A DNA stretch of 64,000 nt from positions 620,001-684,000 of the forward strand of contig NZ_QOHK01000001.1 of NCBI RefSeq assembly GCF_003319175.1. The letters are read 5' to 3'. Of the stretch, positions 27,228 to 36,134 are shown piece after piece (within the stretch, counting starts at the first letter, position 1; each line of letters starts with the position of its first letter). The position numbers were made by a program, and so were the translations under genes. The notes below the pieces were generated by a model. That model saw only the letters and a list, made by a program, of their open reading frames with translations, was not told the origin of the DNA and ran no database searches. This DNA comes from Blastococcus sp. TF02-8 (GTDB taxonomy: Bacteria; Actinomycetota; Actinomycetes; Mycobacteriales; Geodermatophilaceae).

Positions 27228-28123
27228 GCGCCGACCCGCGCATCGCCGTCGTCGTCATCACCCACCAGCGGCGCGACGAGCTGCTGCTCGCTCTCCAGCG
27301 GTTGCTCGCACTGCCGGAGCGGCCGCACGTCGTCGTCGTGGACAACGGCTCCACCGACGGGACGGCGGCGGCCGTGCGCGAGCGGTTCCCGCAGGTGGAG
27401 CTGCTCGCCTGCGCGGAGAATCTCGGGGCCGTGGGCCGCAACCTCGGGGTCGCCCGGCTCCGCACCCCCTACGTCGCCTTCTGCGACGACGACACCTGGT
27501 GGGATCCCGGCTCGCTGCGCACCGCGGCCGACGTCCTCGACGCGCATCCGCGCCTGGCCGTCGTGACCGCGCGCATCGTGGTCGAGCCCGGCGGCCGCGA
27601 GGACCCCATCGTGCCGGAGCTGCGCGACTCCCCCGTCCGCGGCGCCGACTGGCTGCCCGGCCCCGCGCTCGGCTCGTTCCTGGCCGGCGCCTCGGTGGTG
27701 CGGCGGACGGCCTTCGAGGAGGTCGGCGGCTTCTGCGAGCGGCTGTGGCTCGGCGGGGAGGAGGAGCTGATGTCCGGCGACCTGGCCGCCCGGGGGTGGG
27801 AGCTCTGCTACCTGTCGGAGCTGACCGTGCACCACCAGGCCAGTTCCGCCCGCGATCCGCACCGGCGGCGGGCGGACGGCATCCGCAACACCCTCTGGAC
27901 GACGTGGCTGCGCCGGCCGCTGCGCCCGGCACTGCGCCGCACCGGGCACCTGCTGCGCACCGTGCCCCGTGACCGGGTGACGGCCCGCGGGCTGCTGGCC
28001 GCAGCACGCGGGGTGCCGTGGGTGCTGCGCGAGCGGCGGGTGCTCCCCCCGCACGCGGAGGCCCGGTTCGCCGCGCTCGACGAGGCCCAGCGCCGCTCCA
28101 CCGCCCGCCGCTACGTCAGCTGA
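27224..28123 (+). CDS. GT2-family glycosyltransferase, paralogue of the preceding gene
   Basis: A 299-residue GT-A fold enzyme with VVVDNGSTDGTAAAV, YVAFCDDDTWWDPGS and GGFCERLWLGGEEELMSGDLAARGW. The layout is the same as the upstream gene, including the VHH motif after the catalytic region (LTVHHQASSARDPHR). GTG 27224 overlaps the preceding stop in a GTGA. It closes the five-gene operon; a perfect 21-bp hairpin begins six bases after the stop. Confidence 0.88.
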   Translation: MSADPRIAVVVITHQRRDELLLALQRLLALPERPHVVVVDNGSTDGTAAAVRERFPQVELLACAENLGAVGRNLGVARLRTPYVAFCDDDTWWDPGSLRTAADVLDAHPRLAVVTARIVVEPGGREDPIVPELRDSPVRGADWLPGPALGSFLAGASVVRRTAFEEVGGFCERLWLGGEEELMSGDLAARGWELCYLSELTVHHQASSARDPHRRRADGIRNTLWTTWLRRPLRPALRRTGHLLRTVPRDRVTARGLLAAARGVPWVLRERRVLPPHAEARFAALDEAQRRSTARRYVS

Positions 28124-28128
28124 CCTCG

Positions 28129-28176
28129 GGGCGGTTCGTGCACTTTCCGTCCGGGCGGAAAGTGCACGAACCGCCC
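28129..28176. terminator. Perfect 21-bp inverted repeat: bidirectional terminator and possible dispersed repeat
   Basis: Arms 28129-28149 and 28156-28176 are perfectly complementary over 21 bp around a 6-nt loop. It fills the gap between two convergent genes (stops at 28123 and 28178) and would terminate both. The core GTGCACTTTCCG is AT-richer than its surroundings and I recall similar hairpins between genes in Geodermatophilaceae, which suggests a repeated element, but no second copy was seen in this window. Confidence 0.85.
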
Positions 28177-28177
28177 G

Positions 28178-28510
28178 TCACGAGGCGCAGGCGATGCAGG
28201 TGCGCGCGGTGGGCCGGGCGGCCAGGCGCTCGGGCGCGATGGGCGCTCCGCAGGTCTCGCACCGGCCGTAGGTACCGCCCTCCACGGCGGCCACGGCGGC
28301 GTCGACATCGGCCAGCCGGCGGCGCGCCTGCTCCAGCAGGGCGGCCACCTGCTGGCGCTCGAACGCGATCGTCGCGCCCTCCGGGTCGTGCTCGTCGTCG
28401 GCGTTGGACTGCTGCGATGCCGCCACGATCTCGTCGAACTGGCGGGTCAGCGCCGCGATCTGGGCGATGGTCTCCGTGCGGGCGCGGGCCAGGGAGTCGA
28501 GCGAGGTCAC
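28178..28510 (-). CDS. TraR/DksA family C4 zinc-finger protein
   Basis: A 110-residue protein with an N-terminal coiled-coil ([23 protein letters not shown] and [27 protein letters not shown]) and a C-terminal CETCGAP...CIAC zinc finger ([19 protein letters not shown]). DksA-type proteins insert a coiled-coil tip into the RNA polymerase secondary channel. The acidic [15 protein letters not shown] loop could be that tip, but the canonical DxxDxA motif is not clear. GTG 28508-28510 start. Single gene, divergent from the drrA-like gene. Confidence 0.85.
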   Translation of the reverse strand: MTSLDSLARARTETIAQIAALTRQFDEIVAASQQSNADDEHDPEGATIAFERQQVAALLEQARRRLADVDAAVAAVEGGTYGRCETCGAPIAPERLAARPTARTCIACAS

Positions 28511-28622
28511 CGGCCCATGGTGCCCCGAGGGCGCACGTCAGCGGCCGTCAGCGCCGCGTCGGCCGCTCGTCAGCGAGCGCGGTCACCGTCTCCCCGACGC
28601 ATCCCGACCCGCAGGAGAAGCC

Positions 28623-29590
28623 ATGGGGAACACCATCGAGGCGACCGGCCTCGAACTCAGCTACGGCAGCACCAGGGCGCTCGCCGGGGTGGATCTCGCC
28701 GCGCCCGAGGGAACCGTCCTCGGCGTCCTCGGACCCAACGGGGCGGGCAAGACCACCGCCGTCCGGGTACTGGCCACGCTGCTGCGCGCCGACGCCGGCT
28801 CCGCCCGCGTCTGCGGCCACGACGTCGCGACCGAGCCCCACCGCGTCCGGGAGCTCATCGGGCTGACCGGCCAGTACGCCTCGGTCGACGAGGACCTCAC
28901 CGGCCGGCAGAACCTGGGATGATCGGCCGGCTGCTCGGGCTCTCCCGGGCCGAGGCGCACGCACGTGCCCTCGAGCTGCTCGGTCGGTTCAGCCTCACGG
29001 ACGCAGCCGGCCGCTCGGCGAAGACCTACTCCGGCGGGATGCGGCGCCGGCTGGACCTCGCCGCCAGCCTGGTCAGCCGTCCCCGGGTCCTCTTCCTGGA
29101 CGAGCCCACCACCGGCCTGGACCCGCGCAGCCGCAACGAGGTCTGGGACACCGTGCGCGGACTGGTCGACGACGGCACGACCGTGCTGCTCACCACCCAG
29201 TACCTGGAGGAGGCCGACGAGCTGGCCGACGACATCGTCGTCTTCGACTCCGGGCGCGTGGTGGCCCAGGGCACGAGCGACGAGCTCAAGCACCGCACGG
29301 GCGCCCAGACCCTCACCGTGCGTCCGCGCGACCGCGCCGACCAGCCGCGGGTGCTGCAGGTGCTCGAGCAGGTCACCGGCCTCACCCCCACCACCGACGC
29401 ACGCGGCACCAGCTCGGTGCCGGTGCCCGGTGAAGCGGCGCTCGGTGCGGTGTTCGACAGGCTCGCCGCCGGAGGGATCGCCGTCTCCGAGCTCGCCGTC
29501 CGGCTGCCCAGCCTGGACGACGTCTTCTTCGCCCTCACCGGTCACGCGGCAGAGGACGCCGCCACCGAGAACCAGGAGATCCCCGCATGA
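28623..29590 (+). pseudogene. DrrA-like ABC transporter ATPase, frameshifted (possible split gene)
   Basis: Together the two frames encode a complete DrrA-type ATPase. Frame one (28623-28922) has the Walker [19 protein letters not shown] and the Q-loop, ending DLTGRQNLG at a TGA. Frame two (28919-29590) continues at [13 protein letters not shown] with the signature YSGGMRRRLDLAASL, Walker B VLFLDEPTTGLD and the DrrA C-terminal domain. Family members read straight through this junction, so one base appears to be missing near 28914-28919. The break makes an ATGA stop/start overlap, so reinitiation could in principle give two half-proteins. ATG 28623 has AGGAGAAG upstream. A sequencing error in the GGG run is equally possible. 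Fused, the product would pair with the permease that follows. Confidence 0.8.
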
Positions 29591-30405
29591 CCACCCTCAC
29601 CGCCCCCGCGGCCGCCCCGGCCGCCCGACCGGCGACCCCCCGGAACCGCGCGTCGGCGCTGCAGCAGGCGCTCACCCTGGCCTGGCGGAACGTCGTGAAG
29701 ATCCGGCACCAGCCCGAGGCGCTGATGGACGTCAGCCTGCAGCCGATCGTCTTCACCGTGCTGTTCCTCTTCGTCTTCGGCGGCGCCATCGCCGGCGACT
29801 GGCGCGACTACCTCACCTACCTGGTGCCCGGGATCCTGGTGCAGACCCTGATGTTCGCCGCCGGCGGCATCGGAGTGGCCCTGAACAACGACATCACCAA
29901 GGGTGTCTTCGACCGGTTCCGCAGCCTGCCGATCGCCCGTTCCGCACCGCTGGTCGGCGCGGTGCTCGCCGACGTCGTCCGGTACGTCACCTCGATCGTG
30001 GTGCTGCTGGCGTTCACCACCGCCCTGGGCTTCCGGACGGCGCAGGGACTGCCCGCCGCGCTGCTGGCCGTGCTGGTCGGCATCGCGTTCGCGATGTGCC
30101 TGTCCTGGCTGTTCGTCTGGGTCGGGCTGACCGTGCGCTCGGCCGGGGCGGTGCAGGGTGTCGGCTTCCTGGCCATGTTCCCGCTGACCTTCGGCAGCAC
30201 CGCCCTGGTGCAGGCGGGGACGCTGCCGGGCTGGCTGCATGCGTTCACCCGGAACAACCCGGTCACCCACCTCATCGACACCGTGCGCGGGCTGATGCTC
30301 GGTGGGCCGGTGGCCGGACCCCTGGCCTGGACCGCCGGGTGGGCTGCTCTCCTGCTGGCGGTGTTCGTGCCCCTGGCGATGCGCGCCTACCGCCGCCGGG
30401 TCTGA
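29587..30405 (+). CDS. DrrB-like ABC transporter permease
   Basis: A 272-residue ABC-2 type permease with about six helices: LQPIVFTVLFLFVFGGAI, YLVPGILVQTLMFAAGGIGVAL, IVVLLAFTTALGF, a central LLAVLVGIAFAMCLSWLFVWVGL, and a C-terminal helix. FDRFRSLPIARSAPLVGAVLADV is the conserved DrrB-family loop. ATG 29587 overlaps the ATPase stop in an ATGA. Such pairs export drugs, antibiotics or lipids. Its intact state suggests the frameshift upstream is recent or artefactual. Its last 19 bases overlap the convergent regulator gene. Confidence 0.88.
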   Translation: MTTLTAPAAAPAARPATPRNRASALQQALTLAWRNVVKIRHQPEALMDVSLQPIVFTVLFLFVFGGAIAGDWRDYLTYLVPGILVQTLMFAAGGIGVALNNDITKGVFDRFRSLPIARSAPLVGAVLADVVRYVTSIVVLLAFTTALGFRTAQGLPAALLAVLVGIAFAMCLSWLFVWVGLTVRSAGAVQGVGFLAMFPLTFGSTALVQAGTLPGWLHAFTRNNPVTHLIDTVRGLMLGGPVAGPLAWTAGWAALLLAVFVPLAMRAYRRRV

Positions 30406-33400
30406 GCGGCGGCCGGCCACTCACCGGTCCACTCCACCCCCAGCTCGGCGAACACCTCGGCCCGGGACGGCGTCGCGCCGGCGGCGTGCAGCCGCTCGGT
30501 CTCCTCCTCCCCGAGCAGCCGGCGCACGCGCTGGTCGACCATCCGCCCGATCAGTTCACCGCGGTCGCGCCGTCCGCGGACGACGGTGGCCATACCCAGC
30601 AGCGTGGCCGCTCGCCGGGGGTCACCGGCGGCCAGCGCCAGGGCGGCCAGGCCCTGGACGACGACCGCGGCGACCGGCATGTCGGCCGCGTGCCGGACCG
30701 CCAGGTCCAGCGCGGTGGCCAGCTCCGCCGCCGCCTCGCGAGCGGTGTCCCCGGACCCGGGATCGCGTTCGGCCCGGGCGGCCAGCACGACCCCGAGCCC
30801 GGCGTGGGCCATGGCACCGATCTGCGGCGGACCACCGGTCGTCGCAGCGATCCGGGCCACCGCCTGGCGCTGTCGCCGCTCGGCCTCCTCGACCCGCCCG
30901 TCGAGCAGCGCGAGGCCGCCGAGAGCGGCTTCGGCGAAGGCGAGCTGCAGGCCGCCGTCGGACTCCACCGCGCGGCGCACGTCCTCGGCCTCGGCCCGGG
31001 CGGCGTCGACGTCGCCGAGCGCGGCCCGCACCAGCGAGCGGCGGATGCGCATCGACAGCGTGTCGTCGACGGTGCCCAGTTCCTCGGAGAGCTCGATCGC
31101 CTCGGTGTAGCAGGCGATGGCGCGCTCCAGCTCTTCGTCCGTGGCGTGCACCTGGGCCAGCGCCCCGGCGGCGAACGCGCGACCCCAGCGGTCGCCGAGC
31201 CGCCGGAACTGCGCATGGGCCTCGCCGAGCTCGGCCTCCAGACCGTCCAGCTCACCGACGTTCTCCGCGACCTGGGTGCGGACGCCCCGCGCGGCGGCGA
31301 TCACCCACGGGTCCTCGTGGTCGTCCAGCGCGGAGAGGGCATCCAGGGACCGGAACCCGCCGGCGAAGACGGTGGCGATGCCCCAGCCGAGGGCGGCCAG
31401 CGGTTCCGTCGACGCCCAGGTCACCTCGGCCGGCAGCTCGGTGATCTCGCGGAGTCGGGGCAGCATCGCGTCCCAGTCCCCGCCCTCGGCCTGGCCCACG
31501 GCGGCGAAGACCGCGCACACCGTGCGCTGCGGGCTGGGCCCACCCGGCAGGTCGATCACCTGGCCGAGCCGGCGGAACCCGGCCACCTGGCGTCCGCTCA
31601 GCATCCAGAACCAGCTCAGCCGCGCGCCCGGGTGGACAGCGGTCGCCTCGTCCCCGACGGTGACCGCCCGCTGCAGCACGGCGAGCAGACCGTCGTGCTC
31701 GGCGTGCAGGCGCCGCAGCGCGACCAGCTGGTCCGGACCGCGCAGCAGGGGGTCGAGGGCGTCGACCAGGCGCAGGCACCAACCGACCTGCGCCTCCTCC
31801 ACCCGGGCCCGTTCCGCGGCTTCGTCGAGCTGCTCGGCCCCGTAGGCCCGGATGGTCTCGAGCATCCGGTAGCGGACCGCGCCGTCGGCGTCCTCGACGG
31901 CGACCAGCAGCGACTTCTCCACCAGCCCGCTGATCGCGTCGAGCACCGCCGCGGGTGACCACCCCGGCTCCGCGCACACCTCCTCCACCGCATCGAGGGT
32001 GGCGCCGCCGGCGAACACCGAGAGCCGTCGGGCCAGCACCCGCTCCCGCTCGTCGAGGGCGTCCCAGCTCCACTCGACGACGGCGCGCAGCGTCTGGTGC
32101 CGCGGCAGCGCCACCCGGCTCCCGCCGGTGAGCAGCTCGAACCGGTCGTCCAGGCGCGCGGCGATCTGCGCGACGCCCAGGGTGCGCAGCCGGGCGGCGG
32201 CGAGCTCCAGGGCGAGCGGCATGCCGTCCAACCGGCGGCAGATGTCCAGGACCGCCGGCAGCGTCACCGCGGACACCGTGAAGTCGGGCCGGACCGCCAC
32301 GGCACGGTCGGCGAACAGGCGCACCACGGGCGCCCGCTCCGCGTCCGGGTCGTCGGGACCGGGGACCTCCAGCGGCCCCACCGGCAGGAGCGACTCCCCC
32401 GGTACCCCGAGCGGCTCCCGGCTCGTGGTGAGCACCCGCAGCCGGGGGCAGTGCGCCAGCAGCTCGTCGGTCAGCTGGGCGACGGCGGCCACCAGGTGCT
32501 CGCAGTTGTCGAGCACCAGGAGCGCCTGCCGGTCGGCGAAGACCTCCTGCAACCGGTCGCTGGCCTCCACCACGGTGGGCACCCGCTCCACGGAGGTGCT
32601 CTCCCGCTGCCCGACCGCTGCCAGGACGGCGGTCGGGACCAGGCGGGCATCGGCGACCGGGGCCAGCTCCACCCACCACACACCGTCGACGGGATCGGCG
32701 CGCCGCCGGTGTGCGGCCTCGAGAGCGAGCCGGGTCTTCCCCGCACCGCCCGGCCCCAGCAGGGTGACCAGGCGACCGGAGTCCAGCCGCTCGGTGAGCA
32801 GGGCCAGCTCGTCGTCCCGCCCCCGGAAGCTGGTGAGCGGGGTGCGCAGCACGTTGCCGCGCCGCGGGGCCATCCGCTCGTCGCGCGGGGCGTCCTGTTC
32901 GCCGCGGAGGACGGCCAGGTGCGCGGCCCGCAGCTCCGGCGAGGGGTCGGCGCCCAGCTCGTCGGCCAGCAGGGCGCGGCAGCGCTCGTAGACCGCGAGC
33001 GCCTGCGCCGGCCGACCGAGCGCGGCCAGGGTGCGCACGTGGAGGACGACGGTCGTCTCGCGCGTCGGGTGGGCCGCGGCGAGCTCCTCGATCTCGGCCG
33101 AGACCGCAGCCGCGTCACCCAGGGCGAGCTGCGCCTCCAGCCGCTGCTCGGCGGCGGCCAGGCGGAGCTCGTCCCAGCGGGCGGCGGGGGCCGCGGTGAA
33201 GGCCAGGTCGCGCAGGTCGCCCAGCGCGGGCCCACGCCACAGCTGCTCGGCCTCGGTGAGCAGGGCCACGACCCGCTCCGGCTCCCGTTCGCCGCGGGCG
33301 CGGGTGACCAGCGCCTCGAACCGCGCGACGTCGACCGCCTCCGCCGGCAGGTCCACGAGGTAGCCGTGCGCCTGCGCAAGCAGGGAGAGCGCGGGGAGGG

Positions 33401-33632
33401 CGCGGCGCAGCCGGGAGACGAGGGCCTGGACCGCGTTGCCGGGCGCGGCCGGAGGGTCTCCGTCCCAGACCGCGTCGACCAGCGCGTCCAGACCGACGAC
33501 CCGTCCCGGTTCCAGGGCCAGGCGCGCGAGCAGTGCCCGGGCCCGCGGGCCGCCGGCGTCGACGGCACGGCCGTCCTCGTCGAGGACGGCGACCGGGCCG
33601 AGCAGGCAGACGCGGACGGGCACGCGCACCAT
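30387..33632 (-). CDS. SARP/AfsR-type regulator: BTAD winged helix, NB-ARC-like ATPase and TPR domains
   Basis: A 1081-residue cytoplasmic regulator. An OmpR-like winged helix (about 1-95, VRVCLLGPVAVLDEDGRAVD) and BTAD domain (about 100-245) are followed by an ATPase with Walker A GPGGAGKTRLALEAA near residue 292, ALLVLDNCEHLVAAV (Walker B) and TSREPLGVPGE (sensor). A helical TPR-like C-terminus ends at TAG 30387. Typical of AfsR-like activators that control secondary metabolism or export genes. ATG 33630-33632 is the start. It is convergent with drrAB and may regulate it, but the operator was not found. Confidence 0.88.
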   Translation of the reverse strand: MVRVPVRVCLLGPVAVLDEDGRAVDAGGPRARALLARLALEPGRVVGLDALVDAVWDGDPPAAPGNAVQALVSRLRRALPALSLLAQAHGYLVDLPAEAVDVARFEALVTRARGEREPERVVALLTEAEQLWRGPALGDLRDLAFTAAPAARWDELRLAAAEQRLEAQLALGDAAAVSAEIEELAAAHPTRETTVVLHVRTLAALGRPAQALAVYERCRALLADELGADPSPELRAAHLAVLRGEQDAPRDERMAPRRGNVLRTPLTSFRGRDDELALLTERLDSGRLVTLLGPGGAGKTRLALEAAHRRRADPVDGVWWVELAPVADARLVPTAVLAAVGQRESTSVERVPTVVEASDRLQEVFADRQALLVLDNCEHLVAAVAQLTDELLAHCPRLRVLTTSREPLGVPGESLLPVGPLEVPGPDDPDAERAPVVRLFADRAVAVRPDFTVSAVTLPAVLDICRRLDGMPLALELAAARLRTLGVAQIAARLDDRFELLTGGSRVALPRHQTLRAVVEWSWDALDERERVLARRLSVFAGGATLDAVEEVCAEPGWSPAAVLDAISGLVEKSLLVAVEDADGAVRYRMLETIRAYGAEQLDEAAERARVEEAQVGWCLRLVDALDPLLRGPDQLVALRRLHAEHDGLLAVLQRAVTVGDEATAVHPGARLSWFWMLSGRQVAGFRRLGQVIDLPGGPSPQRTVCAVFAAVGQAEGGDWDAMLPRLREITELPAEVTWASTEPLAALGWGIATVFAGGFRSLDALSALDDHEDPWVIAAARGVRTQVAENVGELDGLEAELGEAHAQFRRLGDRWGRAFAAGALAQVHATDEELERAIACYTEAIELSEELGTVDDTLSMRIRRSLVRAALGDVDAARAEAEDVRRAVESDGGLQLAFAEAALGGLALLDGRVEEAERRQRQAVARIAATTGGPPQIGAMAHAGLGVVLAARAERDPGSGDTAREAAAELATALDLAVRHAADMPVAAVVVQGLAALALAAGDPRRAATLLGMATVVRGRRDRGELIGRMVDQRVRRLLGEEETERLHAAGATPSRAEVFAELGVEWTGEWPAAAQTRRR

Positions 33633-33651
33633 CGTGCCGCAGCCGGACGGG

Positions 33652-34293
33652 TCAGTCCCGGACGCGACGGAGCAGTCGGAGCGACCCGGTGCCCGGCAGT
33701 TCCTCGAAGTCGCCGGAGGCCACGACCCGCGTGTAGACCCCGTAGGGCGCCTGGCCGCCGTCGGCGGGGTCGGGGAAGACGTCGTGGATGGCCAGCGTCC
33801 CGCCGACGGAGAGCTTGGCGACCCACGCGTCCTGGTCGCGGCGGGCGGACTCCTCGGTGTGGCTGCCGTCGAGGAAGAGCAGCGCCAGCGGGGAGGTCCA
33901 CAGCGGGGCCAGGATCTCCGAGCGGGTGACGACGGCGATGACGACGTCCTCCGCACCGGCCTCGGCGATGGTCCGGCGGAAGCGCGGCAGGGTGTCGATC
34001 CGCCCGACGGCGGGGTCGACCAGCGTCGGGTCGTGGTACTCCCAGCCCGGCTGGTGCTCCTCCGAGCCACGGTGGTGGTCGACGGTGACGACCTGCCGGC
34101 CGGTCTCCCGCGCGGCGGCGGCGAGGTAGAGCGCGGACCTCCCCATCCAGCTGCCGACCTCGAGCAGCGGGCCGGGCACCGTGACGGCGCGCGCGGCCTC
34201 GTACAGGGCGGTGCCCTCGTCGTCGGGCATGAAGCCCTCGGCGGCCCGGGCAGCGGCAAGGAGTTCGGTACTCACGCGCACAGCTTCGCTCAC
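33652..34293 (-). CDS. Class I SAM-dependent methyltransferase (TylF/MdmC-like)
   Basis: A 213-residue protein with LLEVGSWMGRSALYLAAAA (motif I), VVTVDHHRGSEEHQPGW (acidic residue) and LLFLDGSHTEESARRDQDAW (the metal/catalytic DGSH motif seen in small Mg-dependent O-methyltransferase-like and Methyltransf_24 proteins), then GGTLAIHDVFPDP. GTG 34291-34293 is chosen because it overlaps the stop of the upstream YibE/F gene as GTGA. Further in-frame GTGs lie at 34281 and 34275. Substrate unknown. Confidence 0.82.
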   Translation of the reverse strand: MSEAVRVSTELLAAARAAEGFMPDDEGTALYEAARAVTVPGPLLEVGSWMGRSALYLAAAARETGRQVVTVDHHRGSEEHQPGWEYHDPTLVDPAVGRIDTLPRFRRTIAEAGAEDVVIAVVTRSEILAPLWTSPLALLFLDGSHTEESARRDQDAWVAKLSVGGTLAIHDVFPDPADGGQAPYGVYTRVVASGDFEELPGTGSLRLLRRVRD

Positions 34294-35558
34294 CGGGCGA
34301 ACCGGGCCCGCAGGGCGGTCACCCGCCGCTCGGTGGCGGCGCCGGCCTCGGTGTCGGCGGCCTTGGCGAAGAACGCGCCGGCGGCGGTGGTCACGGGCAC
34401 GGCGAGCACCAGCGCGATCGCGCCGACGAGGGTGCGGATGACCTCCTCGGCGACCGCGGAGCTGGTCAGCACGGTCCAGAACGGCTGGTCGTAGAGCTCG
34501 AAGAGCAGCAGCAGCGGCAGCGCGGCACCCGCGTAGGCGAAGACGATCGTGTAGACCGTCGAGGCGATGTGGTCGCGCCCGACGGCCATCCCGCGGGTGA
34601 ACAGCTCCTTCCACGACATGGCCGGGTCCACCTCGTGCAGCTGCCAGATCGCCGATGCCTGGGTGATGGTCACGTCGTTGAGCACACCGAGGCCGGCGAC
34701 CACGATGCCGGCGAGCACCAGCCCGGAGAAGTTCAGCGTCGGGTCGAAGTTGTTGAGCGTCGTCGTCTCCTCGCTGGTGAGCCCGGTGAGCCGGGCCGTG
34801 GCGACGGCGACGGAGCCGAGGACGGCGACCAGCGAGAGGCCGAACAGGGTGCCCACCAGGGCGGTCGTCGTCCGCGCCGAGAACCCGTGGGCCAGGTAGA
34901 GGACGACGAACATGATCGCCGCGGAGCCCACGAGGCTGACCAGCGCGGGCGAGTCGTCGGCCAGCAGCCCGGGGATCACGAACTGCAGGAGGACCAGGAA
35001 GGCGAAGGCGAGGCCGACCAGCGAGGCCACTCCCCGCCACCGGGCGACGACCGCCACCACGACCGCGAACGCGACGGCGAGGGTGATCACCGGCGCGTCG
35101 CGCTGGTAGTCGAAGAACTGGTAGGACGGCCCGCCCTCGGCGCCGGCGTCCCGGGTGAGGACGAGGGTGTCCCCCTCCTCCACCCCGCTGGCCACGACGT
35201 CGGACTGCAGGTCGATCTGCTGGTAGTCGCCCTTCCCCTCACCGTCGAGGATCTCGACGACGGCGCGGGCGCAGTCGGCCGGCCGGCCGTCGGGATCACC
35301 GCAGTCGTAGCTCTCGACCGAGACCACCCGGCCGTCGGGGTAGGTGGTCCCCGGCGGCAGGTAGGTGGCGGCGACCTGCTCGGCGCGGGTGGGCTCACCG
35401 GAGGGCCACAGCACCAGGAGCCCGACGACCGTCGCGAGGCCGACGGGGACCAGCAGCAGGAGCATCAGCCACACCGCGCGGCGGCGACGGCCGAGGGCCT
35501 CCTCGGTCGGCGGCGGGGCGTCCGGGTCGGGACCGTGGCTGTGGGCGTGGGACGACAC
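34290..35558 (-). CDS. YibE/F family membrane protein
   Basis: A 422-residue integral membrane protein. An N-terminal helix (AVWLMLLLLVPVGLATVVGLLVLW) is followed by an extracytoplasmic domain (about 60-140, with two Cys in YDCGDPDGRPADCA that may form a disulfide) and seven or eight helices. TLNNFDPTLNFSGLVLAGIVVAGLGVLNDVTITQASAIWQL is characteristic of YibE/F. Function is unknown; transport has been proposed. ATG start 35556-35558. Coupled to the methyltransferase gene by a GTGA overlap. Confidence 0.88.
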   Translation of the reverse strand: MSSHAHSHGPDPDAPPPTEEALGRRRRAVWLMLLLLVPVGLATVVGLLVLWPSGEPTRAEQVAATYLPPGTTYPDGRVVSVESYDCGDPDGRPADCARAVVEILDGEGKGDYQQIDLQSDVVASGVEEGDTLVLTRDAGAEGGPSYQFFDYQRDAPVITLAVAFAVVVAVVARWRGVASLVGLAFAFLVLLQFVIPGLLADDSPALVSLVGSAAIMFVVLYLAHGFSARTTTALVGTLFGLSLVAVLGSVAVATARLTGLTSEETTTLNNFDPTLNFSGLVLAGIVVAGLGVLNDVTITQASAIWQLHEVDPAMSWKELFTRGMAVGRDHIASTVYTIVFAYAGAALPLLLLFELYDQPFWTVLTSSAVAEEVIRTLVGAIALVLAVPVTTAAGAFFAKAADTEAGAATERRVTALRARFAR

Positions 35559-35607
35559 CCGGTCAGGCTAGGAGCCGGGTGGCCCGGCGGCCGCCCCCGA
35601 CACCGGG

Positions 35608-36021
35608 TCAGGAGGCGTCGGCCTCGACCACGGTGAAGCGGTGCCACAGCCCGGTCAGCTGCAGCGGGCGGGTGACCGGGGACGTCGGCTCGACCAGCAC
35701 CATCTCGATGCTGCGGGGCGCGGCCATCTTCTGCAGCTGCACCAGGACGGCCAGGCCCGCGGAGTTCATGAAGCCGACGTCGCGCAGGTGCAGCTCGACC
35801 CGGTGCAGGCCGGACTCGGCCAGGAGCAGGTCGGTGAGGGTGCGCACCAGAGGACGGCGGGCAGCATCGGTCAGCTCGCCGCTGACCGTGAGCCGGGCGG
35901 TCTCCCCGTCCACGGCCGCGGTCACGGTGGGCTCGGGGGCGTCCCCGACGGGCGTGTTCGGCGGCGTGCCGCCGGTCGTCTCCTCCACGCTGTGCCACTG
36001 CCCCGCGACCGGCCGGTTCAC
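35608..36021 (-). CDS. STAS domain protein (anti-sigma-factor-antagonist-like)
   Basis: A 137-residue protein with a STAS fold: AAVDGETARLTVSGELTDAARRPL, then HLRDVGFMNSAGLAVLVQLQKMA. The FMNSAGLA loop carries the Ser that is phosphorylated in SpoIIAA-type antagonists. The N-terminal ~35 residues are flexible. It may answer to a SpoIIE-type phosphatase such as the one at 48.8 kb. GTG 36019-36021 start. Divergent from hsp20. Confidence 0.82.
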   Translation of the reverse strand: MNRPVAGQWHSVEETTGGTPPNTPVGDAPEPTVTAAVDGETARLTVSGELTDAARRPLVRTLTDLLLAESGLHRVELHLRDVGFMNSAGLAVLVQLQKMAAPRSIEMVLVEPTSPVTRPLQLTGLWHRFTVVEADAS

Positions 36022-36079
36022 GCACGGGCCAGGCGGTGGCTCGCGTCGACCACCGGGAACATATCGCCCAGACAGACGT

Positions 36080-36134
36080 TTACCTGGGTGCGCAACCGAG
36101 GTAATCTCCAGTCGCCACTAGAGGTTCTCACCTC
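36080..36134 (+). promoter_or_regulatory. Inverted repeats upstream of hsp20
   Basis: TTACCT (36080-36085) and AGGTAA (36099-36104) are separated by 13 bases, and GAGGT-TCTC-ACCTC occupies 36121-36134. Both repeat the AGGT/ACCT half-site and lie 43-97 bases before the hsp20 start, so they could bind a heat-shock repressor such as the MerR protein encoded downstream. They are not the CTTGAGT-N7-ACTCAAG HAIR element. Confidence 0.4.
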
